From Brachionus rotundiformis (taxonomy: Eukaryota > Rotifera > Eurotatoria > Ploima > Brachionidae): DNA of 64,000 bases. The notes beneath the pieces are model-generated. The model worked only from the letters and a program-made list of their open reading frames with translations, searched no databases and had not been told where the DNA came from. Below, in pieces: positions 22,613 through 32,744 of the stretch. The position numbers and the translations under genes were made by a program. The stretch covers positions 210,095-274,094 of the forward strand of contig JAESIW010000199.1 in NCBI GenBank assembly GCA_016802295.1, written 5' to 3'. Each line of letters opens with the position of its first letter. Within the stretch, counting starts at the first letter, position 1.

Positions 22613-23050
22613 ATGATAAAATTTAAGCGAAATAAAAATTTGGATCAAGTTGAGCACATCTTCGACCAACTCCATTCAATTAGAGTGAACGATGTGAATT
22701 ATATGAATAAAGATGACATTTTCAGGTGGCTTGAAGAGAGTAAAATTTGTCTGATGTGCCTAGACCGAGGCTATTTTGACAATCTTTATGGTAAAGTTGT
22801 TGACTCATTTAAGGCAGTTGGACTCACTTGCATGGAAGATATGCTCGATTTTTCTGGATTTATTCTTCTAATTGACTTAATATCTTCTGATTTCAGTATT
22901 CAGCCTTGCCGACTTGTTCTTGCTTTGGTCAGAGTTGAAGCAACTAGCATCAAAATGGAACCAGTGGATAGGAAATTTAGTCTCTTTAACCAAATTGACG
23001 AAACTTCTGGTGATTTTTTTGAATCAAGTTCGGACATTTTAATTAAGTAA
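22613..23050 (+). CDS. Hypothetical 145-aa protein
   Basis: Single-exon ORF starting at an ATG 330 bp from SNU13. Not recognised. The composition looks protein-like: a basic start (MIKFKRNK), mixed helical segments with alternating acidic and hydrophobic residues (about 10-110), then an acidic Ser-rich end. The pattern M-N-K-D-D-I followed by F-x-x-F-I-L-L loosely recalls an EF-hand-derived fold such as TPPP/p25-alpha, but too weakly for assignment. Third-position choice resembles neighbouring exons, which supports coding. Confidence 0.55.
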   Translation: MIKFKRNKNLDQVEHIFDQLHSIRVNDVNYMNKDDIFRWLEESKICLMCLDRGYFDNLYGKVVDSFKAVGLTCMEDMLDFSGFILLIDLISSDFSIQPCRLVLALVRVEATSIKMEPVDRKFSLFNQIDETSGDFFESSSDILIK

Positions 23051-23212
23051 AAGTGTCCACAATTTGTTACAGATTTTTTTCATTAAATAAAATTAATTAA
23101 AAAGAGATAAGAAAACAAATATAATTTTTTTTTCATATTTTATTATAAAATAGATAAGTATTTGGTATTTTATTTACTTCAAATTGATGAGTTGATTGTA
23201 AGAATTTGTTAT

Positions 23213-24668
23213 TCAAAGCTTGGGTCTCTTTGGTGGTGCTTGAATGTTGAGCTCATTGGCCAAATTTTCAGCATACTTTACTTGGTTAAGATGATAACTT
23301 ATGCCATCTCTCTCGTCGCACATCTTCATATGCTCTTTCTCAGGATCTCCAGCAACCAGCACTGGTTTATTAGCTTCTATCTAAAAACCAAGAGTATAAT
23401 TTTACTTTTTCTTTCTACAACACTACTGGAGTCATATTTCGACAATAGTCCATCAAGTCTTGCAGTCTTTCTTCAAAATTGTCTGCAAAATTTCCAGGAT
23501 TAATTGCCATAAAGCATTGGCCCTTTAATAATATGATTTTAAAAAATTCTCCTTTTTTTTTCAATCAAAATTACTAAATCAGCTTCGCCACTGCTTGTTT
23601 GCCAAGTACGAATATGTGGTCCATACAGTGATCCACTAAGAATTCCGCAAAGAATTTCTACCATGAAATTTAAGCCATAGCCCTTGTAGCCACTGGATTT
23701 CTCGGCGCCTCCTAATGGCAGTAGACCACCGCCTTTTATCACTCTTTCTGGTTCACAAGTGGTCTTGAAATTTTCAAATTGCCACAGGAAAATTTTGGAA
23801 TTATCTCAATTTACTTGTCCATTGCTATCAGCGCCCCATGATGATGGAATTTTTTCGCCTTTCAAGTTACTTATTTCAACTTTTCCAAAAGCTACAGTAG
23901 ATGTTGCCATATCTAGAACAAAAGAATCGCTGCCTTTGCCAGGTGCAGCTATTGACAGCGGATTAGTTCCAAACGTTCTTTGCTTTGACCTGGTCGGATA
24001 AATTAATGGTGAAGTATTTGTGAAGCTTAGACCCTCAATTCAAATTATTATTTTAGATAATTTTTTTACTAGTTGACAAAAATACAATTAACTTTTCTTT
24101 AAGAGCTTGGATAGAGTAATGGGCCGCTATTCCATAATGGTTAGATCGGTGCACAACAACCATCCCAATGCCCATTAATTTAGCTTTTTCAATGGCCAAC
24201 TGCATGCAATAATTGCCAACAACTGGACCTAGAACATTGTTTCCATCAACTAAAGCCGTGGCACCAAATTCCTTAACTAATTTGGGCTCTCTATCTGAGC
24301 ATGTTGTTCCAGTTTTTATGTCACGCACATACATATCTTAATTTTTAGGTAAAAGTATACAAAACTCTATTAAATTTTTACCTAAACGGTTTAGTCCATG
24401 GCTAAAGTGACCACGATAATCAGCATCAATCAAACACTTTGCCAGACTTGATGCATGGGATTTTTTAGTTCCAACTGACAGCATACACCGCTCCATAAAG
24501 TCTTGCATGTCATCTTTGCGTATGAGATAGTAGTCTGGACTACCAGTGGCTAGATTTCGGCTCAAATTTCGTTCTAGAATTAAATTTTTGGTAATGCATT
24601 GATAAAATTGTATTTGTCCTACTTTGCCAAGAGACTAAAATTTGATGTTTTGATTTAATTGAAAACAT
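23213..24668 (-). CDS. LDH2/MDH2-family malate/L-lactate dehydrogenase-type oxidoreductase
   Basis: Exons (minus) 24668-24623, 24573-24382, 24336-24086, 24033-23815, 23763-23575, 23522-23427, 23380-23213; phases agree throughout; 386 aa. Family members are NAD(P)-dependent 2-hydroxyacid dehydrogenases unrelated to classical LDH/MDH. Seen: HGLNRL, the catalytic-His segment VVVHRSNHYG, GLSFTNTSPL, GTNPLSIAAP for cofactor binding, LDMATSTVAFGK, LLPLGG, KGYGLNFMVEIL and MAINPGNF. The substrate could be malate, L-lactate, sulfolactate or ureidoglycolate; sequence alone does not decide. The short first exon gives MFSIKSKHQILVSWQKR, basic and amphipathic, possibly mitochondrial; this exon is the least certain part. 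Divergent from the lectin gene. Confidence 0.87.
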
Positions 24669-24929
24669 TTTATAATAATTATGCAAATTTTTTAATTAAA
24701 TATTTAACATTCTTTTAATTTTGTATTTATTTTTAAACCAAGAAAATAGATTTAAGAAAATCAATTGAAAATTTTAACAAAAATCTTTCAAAGCATAATC
24801 TTGAATAAAATATCATTTTTAATAATTCTTATTTTTACTCAATTTTTTTTTCCTTTATCCATATGATGTCTTCCCACTAAACTTATATTTAAATAACAAT
24901 CAGATAAATTTAAACCACTTATTTTAAAA
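24669..24929. promoter_or_regulatory. Divergent promoter region oxidoreductase / lectin
   Basis: 261 bp between two divergent ATGs. AT-rich, no defined element visible; inferred from gene orientation only. Confidence 0.35.
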
Positions 24930-26078
24930 ATGTATTTTTTGGCAATATTTTTGTTCACTTTTATTAAAGTTAATGCAGAAAATTCCAAACAAGTCTTTAC
25001 ATCTAACAAGGGGCTGACATACAGAGATGGAATCCATGATGGTTCTTTTACAATATTTGACCAACAATTCGTCAATGAACCATTTATTGACATTTCATTT
25101 ACTTCCCCAGTACAATTAGATGTGTCAACAAAGATTACTTTTGATAACTATACTATTAATGGTGACTTATTGATAGATAATGTTAGATTAATAACAAATT
25201 TTAAGTCTGTCTATTTAAGTCCTTCTTCATTTAAAAATTTTTCCCAAATAAACTTGTCACAGTCATTAATTACTGGCAGTTTATTGATAAAAAATACCGA
25301 AATTTCCGATCAAATAAATGGTAACATAATAAATTTGGAAAGTAACTTGATGACCAGCATTCATTTGGCCAATGTAATCATTCAAAAAGACCTGATTATT
25401 AGCACAAATACTTTTAGTCATTCTATTTTGATTGAAAATTCAATAATTAGGGGAAATTTAGTAATCGATGGAGTCAGAATATTTACTGGGACAATTGTGG
25501 TAAAAAATACACATGTAAATGGTTTTATTAGAGTTGAACGTGTATGGCCAAGTAAAAAAATTGATCTGGACCAAAATGTGACCAGTCCAAATCCCATTAA
25601 GATATGTCCAAGTCCATTTTACACAAGCTATAATGGTCAATCGTTCAATGGATGCTATAATTATATGGGAAAAGTAGACACCTACGACCAGGCAGTATCT
25701 AAATGTAACTCGATTGGAGCCAGTCTGATAACAATAAAAAATAGAAAGATTGCCGAAGATCTTCCAAAATTATATTCTTCATTTTCACCATACTACTATT
25801 GGGTAAGCACACAAAGCATTCACTTTTGAGTCTAAAAATAAAAATAGATCGGAGGCTATTTCAGAAATGGGTCCTATAGATGGCAAGATGAAAGCATTGT
25901 AGATAAATCCTTCTGGTGTTCTGGCAATCCGAGTGGATCAGGTCGCTGCAGTTACTTTACAACTATACCGATATTTGGCAATGATAAATGCATCAAAAAT
26001 GGTGACTGTGACTCGAATTGGTTCGATCACGGACTTGTTTGCCAATATTTACATTCAAACGCTAATTACAGTGATTAA
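24930..26078 (+). CDS. Secreted protein: beta-solenoid-like repeats plus C-type lectin domain
   Basis: Exons 24930-25802 and 25848-26078, phase-0 intron of 45 nt; 367 aa. Signal peptide 1-16 (hydrophobic, ending VNA). Residues about 60-210 carry repeated short strands of the type G-x-L-x-I-x-N (GDLLIDNV, GSLLIKNT, KDLIISTN, GNLVIDGV, GTIVVKNT) spaced about 20-30 residues, as in parallel beta-helices. Residues about 227-360 form a C-type lectin fold: C at FNGCYNY, the amphipathic helix DQAVSKCNSIGA, YYYWIGG split across the intron, RWQD, and paired Cys near the end (KCIKNGDC and LVCQY). No EPN or QPD sugar-specificity motif is evident, so sugar binding is uncertain. Many N-x-S/T sites. No membrane anchor. 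Probably extracellular recognition or matrix. Confidence 0.85.
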
Positions 26079-26391
26079 CTTGTTTGAATTGAATAAAAAA
26101 AAATTTAACTTTAAAAAAAGTTTTTAAAAATTTAAATAAATTAATTATAATTATTTTAAGCTAATTAGATAAAAAAGTGTCATTGGATCAATTTACCAGA
26201 GATTAAGAAAAAAATTATTTTTTGATAATAAAAAATTGTTTGGTTAAATAAGCCCAAAAATCCTGCATGATCAAGCTATAAATTAGAATCGGTTTCTAAG
26301 GAGATATTTTTCTTCTATTTATCTCAAAAAATATTCACCTATTAAAATTAAAAATTTATTCAAATACTCAGCAAAAAAATTTTTGAAAAAA
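26079..26391. other. Short intergenic gap
   Basis: 313 bp between the lectin stop and the RP2 start, same strand. Nothing recognised beyond AT-rich sequence. Confidence 0.5.
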
Positions 26392-27634
26392 ATGGGCTGT
26401 ATTTTCACCTCTCCATATTCACCGCTCTACTATATATTTCCACAAAATTCCAACCAACCTAAAGAAGAACAGCCTAAAGTATACTCATGGGATATCCGCG
26501 AGAAAATAGATCCAAAAGACTACTCGATAGAAAATCAACAAAATGAGGTATTCATCAAGCTACCAGGAAGTATAAATGGCATGCAATTTATAATACAAAA
26601 CTTGGAGGTAAACTTGGCAATTAATGATGTGTAAAAAGATATCCTTAATTGTTTTTAAAGAATTGTGTAGTCTACATATTTGATAATGTAGCGCAGATAT
26701 CGATTGATGATTGTAATAACTGTAAATTTTTTATCGGACCATCCAAAGGAAGTGTGTTCATCCGCGACTGTTCGGACTGTAGTCTGGCTGCTATTTGCCA
26801 ACAATTCCGAACCAGAGATTGCAGGAAGATAAGCACATTTTTGTCATGCGTTACCCAGCCGATCATAGAGTCATCCACTAACATGAAATTTGGTTGCTTA
26901 TCTGTATCCTACGCTCAGCTGTCCGAACAGCTTAAAAGTTCCAAAATATCCATCTTCAACAACAACTGGAACAGCATACATGACTTTAGCCGTGTTCAGG
27001 GAGAGCAAAATTTTTCTTTATTAAATAAAGTAAATCAAATAACAATTTAAGACAATTTTTTTTATTTTTTCTCAGACTACAGAATTGGTTGAGTATGTGC
27101 CATTGCCAGACAAGTTTACTTGCAATCAGTTAAAATTGTTTTTCTCAGAATCAGAAAGTTTGATACCAATGACCGTAGGTCCCATGAATCGATGTAGTGA
27201 TGAGTCAGTTTTGGTGGTATTTTTCAATCCCGATGGGACAGATAATGGTGGTGAGGTACAAGAGAACCAAGCAAGTGCTCTTATCAACCAGGTACGCAAG
27301 GCACACCCAGATATTTTGCTGATACAAACTAAAAGATACGAACTGAGTGAGGTCAGTGCTGAGAATATATTCAAAAATAAGAGCTTTAACAATTATCTTA
27401 AAAATGGTCCCATAATTGGTCTTGAGTTTAATGGAAATGAGTGTTCCCAACGTTGTGGGAATATAGTTACTTCTTTAAATATAAATCCAAGTAATTTTTT
27501 TTTCTATTTATTAAAAAAATAATCAAAAAAAATCAATTAAATTTAATCAAGTTTATGTGAGTGAGCCTTCGCCGAGTCTAAGCCATCAAATCGATGCGTT
27601 TTATAATTTTGCCGACATGCAGATGTCGGTGTGA
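26392..27634 (+). CDS. RP2: XRP2 / RP2, ARL3 GTPase-activating protein
   Basis: Exons 26392-26607, 26661-27029, 27076-27490, 27552-27634; 360 aa (human 350). It is a GAP for ARL3, releasing lipidated cargo in cilia. Seen: MGC at the N-terminus for myristoylation and palmitoylation; a TBCC beta-helix domain with YSWDIREKIDPKDY, VYIFD, ISIDDCNNC, GPSKGSVFIRDC, the Arg-finger segment QQFRTRDCRK, and TQPIIESS; then SIFNNNW and a C-terminal NDK-like domain ending in DAFYNFADMQMSV. Phases 0, 0, 1 agree. The start is fixed by the MGC acylation motif; an in-frame codon nine bases upstream is not an ATG and would destroy it. Confidence 0.97.
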
Positions 27635-28973
27635 CTTAATTTTTTATTTTTTTTGGTTGTTGTCTTGATTTGTGATTTTAATTAAAATTTAGTTTAATCT
27701 CAATATTTTTTAATTTTGAGCTATTTTTTAGAAAATATTTTAATTTTGAGCTTTCTATTTAAAATGGATAAAGTTTTGAATCTTTGTTTTTTCATTTTAA
27801 GATTTTAAAAAAATTGTCTAATTTTGTCCTAAAAAAAGAATGGTCTCTGGTTGAAAAATCACCCAAAAAACTTATGGATTGGTTTCTTTGGTACCTAACT
27901 TTATATTTTACCAACAATAATAAAAAAATAATGTTCAAAAATAATTTTTTGATTTGTGCAAGTGTGCATGTAACCAAAGTATTTTCCATTTAGCTTAAGT
28001 GGAAAATGAATTTCCAAGCTCTGGAAATTGAGATTATTCTTCAGCTTACAAAGTTCATAATTATTTTAAATGATTTTACTTAATAGATAATTGATTTGTA
28101 AAAAAAATTAAAAATTAATTTTTAAAAAATCTTAAATATAATTTATAATCTCTGATTTGAGAGCATCTTCTTAATCAATATTTAGCAATATTTAGCAAAA
28201 TCTCCAAGATGAAACAATATGGTAAAGTGGTAAAATCTTGGCTACTGATAGAGCAAATTAAATCAAATTTTGTGTTAATGGTGTATATTGTTAGTGTATA
28301 TTGTTTAATATATTCATGAATGGAATATTAATTTTTGTATTAAAGATAGAAAATTGTTACCAAGACAGTGTCAGTTATTTTAATCTATAATCAAAATTTA
28401 CAATTAATTTTATACTAAAAATTATTTTTGTATTAAAATATAATAAATAAACAATATAATTAGTTTGATAAAATTTACTTTTTATTTATTCATTTTATAC
28501 CTAGAAGAATCTCAAGGAGAAGTATTGCAGGTATTGAATATAAATTAGTTAAATTAAACAATTTAGATTAATTGATTAAATTGATTTACGTTGGGTACAA
28601 ATATCACTTAATTTTATCTTGTTTAATTTCAAAAACATTTTATAAAAAATTTTTCCTTGATTGACTTGAATAAGTTGAATTAATTAAATAAGCTTACTTA
28701 AATAGCTAATTTAAAAAGCCTAAGTAATTTTGGGCACAAAACATTTTTTTTAAATTTAATTTTATTTAAAAAGATTTTATAAAAAAATTCAATAAAAGAT
28801 GAAAGATCAGCTTGGTTCCTCTTTTAAGGTTTAAATTAGCTAAATTGGTTTAATTATTGTATACAAAAGGGTATAAATAGGATGTGATTTTGATGAATGT
28901 ATTTCATTTTTTTAAATTAAAAATTTTTTAAAAAGATTTTTATTCAAGAAAATGGATTCAATTGAGCAGTCAC
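27635..28973. other. Gene-free AT-rich stretch
   Basis: 1.3 kb after RP2 with no ORF or RNA gene. Composition is near-uniform AT; only RP2 3' sequence is expected. Confidence 0.5.
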
Positions 28974-29446
28974 CATAACTCTGCCGATCCGCAGGTCCCA
29001 AGCCCTGATGAAAAAAGAGGAGGGTGGTGGCAGCCACATGCATCGTATGTGTGTGTGTGGTCTTTCACGTAGTCTGCAGAAGAGCTGTATGGCGGGTACA
29101 TAGGCCTACGGGTCTTTGTCCAAGTCTTGTCGTATGAGGGCGCCGCTGGCTTCGACCATCTCCCAGTATAGAATCCGAAAGGAGCGAGAATCTGCTGTAC
29201 AGCTGACCCTCTGCAGGTAGACGTAACTTTGGAAGCCTTAAGTTAAGACTTTATTTCAATTAAGAGAGAAGTCGCTTGGTTTGTGGTTCCAAGCTAGTCT
29301 AAATAGTGGCCGAGTTCGCAGCCTTGTGCTCGGATGAGTGGCGCTGTTTATGATGAACGTCCCACTGGCTTCTTACGGAAAGACGCCGTCATAACTCTGC
29401 CAAAGCCGGTCCCAAGCCCGGTTGCGAAAAGAGGAGGGTGATGGAA
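28974..29446 (+). mobile_element. GC-rich mobile-element remnant bounded by two copies of a ~57-nt box
   Basis: A sharply GC-richer island in AT-rich DNA. A box beginning CATAACTCTGCC, containing GGTCCCAAGCCC and closing GAGGAGGGTG, occurs at 28974-29028 and again at 29390-29446, about 416 nt apart, in the same direction. The DNA between is unique. No ORF survives. The box resembles, from memory only, sequence near the ends of RTE-like non-LTR elements in other animals; family unverified. It could instead be one and a bit units of a roughly 416-nt tandem repeat. Confidence 0.55.
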
Positions 29447-29610
29447 GAAAATAGTTCATATTTAGCAAGCTATCTCTTCTTGATGATTTAGTTTAGATAT
29501 AAATTATATTAATAAATTTTCAAGGGTTTATTTAAATCAAAAACACTTAGAAATATTTATAAATTGTTTATTTTTGTTCACAAATATATATATAAAATAC
29601 TTTTAAATCT

Positions 29611-29650
29611 TACAATGGTTGTACTGATGTTAAAATCCTCGCTATGATAA
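29611..29650 (+). repeat. Dispersed repeat, copy A
   Basis: A 40-nt segment beginning TACAATGG matches 40071-40110 at 34 of 40 positions. It lies 165 nt past the GC-rich element, so it may be the same element's tail. Confidence 0.6.
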
Positions 29651-30139
29651 GGAGCTTGATTTTTAAGAATGAGAATTATTAGATCAGACAAGTTCAAGTT
29701 TTAATAATATTGTATTCTAAATAGAATATAAATTTAATTTGAAAAATGTGATATTTTTTAATCACTAAAATTTGCCTGATTGAATTTTACAAAACAACCA
29801 AGAATTTGGACACGATGAATTGGGAGATTTTTAAAGGGTCTAGATCAGTCTTTATCAAAATTTGTCCTGAAAACTTAAACTATTCTAAACCCCAATTAAA
29901 CTATATATTAAACATTGGTATATATTATCAATAGTTATACTACAGAAATAAAAATTATCATTTTTTTTCACAAAAATTGTTTAGATAAACTAATTTAAAA
30001 TTAATTTTTATTTAAATGCACTTTAAAATATAAAATACAAAATTTTAATTAGAATAAATAAAGTTAGAATTAAAAAAAAACTATATAAATTAACTAATTC
30101 GAAATAGACCAAAAAGTGATTTTCCTACTCTAGTTATCT
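29651..30139. other. Intergenic, no gene seen
   Basis: AT-rich sequence up to the CAMKMT 3' end; nothing recognised. Confidence 0.5.
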
Positions 30140-31507
30140 TTACAAAACCATTTTACAAAAGTCATTAGTTTGTTTGGTTCGCTTTTTAAGCTTTAATAAA
30201 AGCGGATAATGGATATCCTCATCATACTCGGAGCTATTCTCCTTTTCGCTCAAATGCTTTTCCCAAACCTCTAGATCATAGTCATTGACAATCATGCACT
30301 CGAATTTTATCTTGGCCATGTCGACAAATTTATGAAATGAGTTCTGTCGGTTTGGCGCAAAAATCAGACAAGTCCTAGACATTTAAATTTAAAAATCTTG
30401 ACCAAGCCGCTCTAAATTACCCACCCGTCGTTTTTGAGCAGCTTGAAAATTGTTCCGCAAAGATCTTCCCTAAACTCGTCAAAAAAGAGACTAGAAAAAA
30501 ATATTTGTTTATGATTTAAATTTAACCATTAGATAAATAAATATATTAATTAATTGATTAATACCAGTCTGCACATAAAATGTAGTCAAATCTTTCCTCT
30601 AAATCACCATAATTTAAAGTCTTGTTCCATTGCAGCAAACAACATTCCACGCTGCACTCGAATTCGTTTCGGTCACATATTTTTTCCAAATCTTAACATA
30701 AAATAAAATTTTTTTACCAAAATTTATTTATTTTTTAATTTATGGCACTTTCAAAACTGGCCTCATTGCCATCGGTCAGAAAAACTTCTTTTGGCTGGCT
30801 AAATTTTCCAATCTAAAGAAAAAAATTTGAAATTTTTGGCTCTGCTCTTGGCGGCATCAAATTACCATTAGACCAGCAAGACAGGTCATACCACCGCCCA
30901 GTTCACACACACTTTTATTACTTAAGGAAAATTTTTACCAAAAGTGAAAGAAAAAATAAATTTATTTACTCAAAAATGGTGCTATTCTTGGCACAAAATA
31001 AGGCCATTATTTCCTCAGAAGGCCAAAGACCTGTTAAAAAGAGATGAAAAAAATCTTTCCAAATATCCAGCAGAGCTTACATATATTGCCGGTGTTGTTG
31101 AAGCCGGTCAAGTCCTTTAGATTAACTGCTGAATTGTAAAACCTGACATTGACCGAAAGTCTTGGGTCCACGGACGGAATGGTCACCGAGTACCAGTTAT
31201 GGTTTTTTTTACTATTGACGACCAAGTCATCGTCCTCTTCGTGCCTATCGGCCTTTAGTCGCGAAGAGTTGTAGGCTTCCTTAACACACTTGATAAAGCC
31301 AAATGAGTTGAAGCGTCGGATGGAATGCCTAGAGTCAGAAAACCCTGAGTCTTTATTCAATATAGCTTTTTTTAATAATTTCCACCTTTCTATGCTAGTT
31401 GACTGCTTTGGGCTATTTTGCTGGCCGTTCAGGTGCGCCTTAGCGCTTTTGCCCAAGCTTTGCGTCAACTGACCACCATTGGTACTCTTCTGACGGTTTC
31501 GATTCAT
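30140..31507 (-). CDS. CAMKMT: Calmodulin-lysine N-methyltransferase
   Basis: Exons (minus) 31507-31081, 31030-30970, 30920-30866, 30812-30749, 30691-30565, 30490-30425, 30374-30140; phases agree at all six introns; 344 aa (human 323). It trimethylates a lysine of calmodulin using S-adenosylmethionine. Seen: RWKLLKKAIL, SIRRFNSFG, FNNTGNICLWPSEEIMALF, the SAM motif I CELGGGMTCLAGLM, VFLTDGNE (motif II), YILCADCLFFDE (post-II), LIFAPNRQNS, then EDIHYPLLLKL near the C-terminus. The N-terminus adds an Asn/Gln/Ser-rich stretch. The donor of exon 4 (GTGCCA) is weak; it is kept because phase and homology require it. An AG lies 2 nt before the ATG. Confidence 0.93.
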
Positions 31508-32388
31508 ATCTATTAAATGGAAAACTAATTTTCTAATAAGATCTAGTTGCTATGAGCTAAGCTTGGTAACTGAATATTTTTTCTAAATAAATACATTTTA
31601 AAATGTTAGTTTAAAAAATTTAAATTATTCATAATTAATCAAAAAATATATTTTTTTATTATTTTTTTTAATTTTCGATGCGACCTTGATGAAAGAGTTA
31701 ATTTTTTTTAATTTTAATATTTAAATAAACTCATTTAAACCACTCTAAGACAATTAAAGCTCTAAATTTACGAAAAGAAAATAATATATATATTATATTA
31801 TAATATATTCTTATAATATCAGCTTGTTTATGCTTGCCTCACCATTTTTCATTTAGTATATACTTGATTTTATTGATCTATTTCCTTTTTATGAATTTAG
31901 TCTTATACTTATTGATTAAATTTTAATTAATTTGAAGGACAGACTAAATTTTGGTAATGTTTAATTTTAGTAATGAAGCCTAAAAAGGTAAATTTAAGCA
32001 TAAACTTATAGTTATATGTTTTCAGAATTTATAAAAACACAAATTTTTAAAGAAAAAACAGGCTTTAAATTTCAACTAATTAACTGTAAATGAAATTTGG
32101 CAAAAATTCTATTTACGTTTTGAATTAATTTTGGTCTGGTAAATGATGAAATTAAAAAAAATAATTATTTTCTTCCTAATTGTCTCTAATTAAAACAATA
32201 TGATAAAAAAATAAATCTTAATTATAAAATTTAAAGGCAGTATTTAATTCTGTCACTCAAATGACCATGTCAATGGTAAAAATTGATTTAATCGAAAAAA
32301 TAAAATAAAACAAAATTATCATTTATTAAAATTTAGTTAAAATATTAATTAAAAAATTGAATAAAAATTTTACTAATTAAGAGGTGTT
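31508..32388. other. Intergenic, no gene seen
   Basis: 880 bp of AT-rich DNA between two minus-strand genes. A short run alternating A and T near 31780-31810 is the only visible structure. Confidence 0.5.
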
Positions 32389-32688
32389 CTATTTACGCAC
32401 ATCGAAAGCACCAAATTCCAAATTGTCAATGAATCTTTCGTTGGTGAACTCGGCCTTGTCTATTCTGGACTTTGGAGAGCCACTTTTTTGCAGCCAATCT
32501 TTCATTTTTTTCACTGCGTCCTCTCTGCCCTGCATTTGACCAACAACTGTGCCCTTCGGCGTGTTCATTACCCAACCGACCAAAGACAATTTCTTTCCTT
32601 CTTGTTGGGTATACTTTCGAAAAAAAACACCCTGTACTTTACCAAAAATTTCAAAATCTACAGTCATTAACTTTTTAGCTGCTGCCAT
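32389..32688 (-). CDS. ACYP: Acylphosphatase
   Basis: Intronless, 99 aa, the usual size. It hydrolyses carboxyl-phosphate bonds such as acetyl- or 1,3-bisphosphoglycerate phosphate in the cytosol. Seen: FEIFGKVQGVFFRKYT, carrying the phosphate-binding loop and catalytic Arg; GWVMNTPKGTVVGQMQG with the catalytic Asn; and the C-terminal strand FGAFDVRK (the family ends F..R). Vertebrate ACYP1 versus ACYP2 cannot be decided. It begins 56 nt after the stop of the same-strand NT5DC gene, which suggests co-transcription. Confidence 0.96.
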   Translation of the reverse strand: MAAAKKLMTVDFEIFGKVQGVFFRKYTQQEGKKLSLVGWVMNTPKGTVVGQMQGREDAVKKMKDWLQKSGSPKSRIDKAEFTNERFIDNLEFGAFDVRK

Positions 32689-32744
32689 TATTAATTAATT
32701 ATCTAAAAAAATTTAAAAAAAAAAGATAGAGATTCAAAAAGCTT
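32689..32744 (-). promoter_or_regulatory. 56-nt intercistronic gap with T-tract and AG (candidate trans-splice acceptor)
   Basis: On the minus strand: the NT5DC stop, a long T-rich tract, TTTTTTTAG ending at 32703, then a 14-nt leader to the acylphosphatase ATG. Too short for a normal terminator plus promoter. The layout matches operon gaps in animals that use spliced-leader trans-splicing; inferred, not shown. Confidence 0.45.

Noticed and set aside
28974..29446. Hammerhead ribozyme in the GC-rich element
   Set aside because: One box contains CTGATGA, but the second box does not and no matching stem II plus GAAA core could be laid out by eye.
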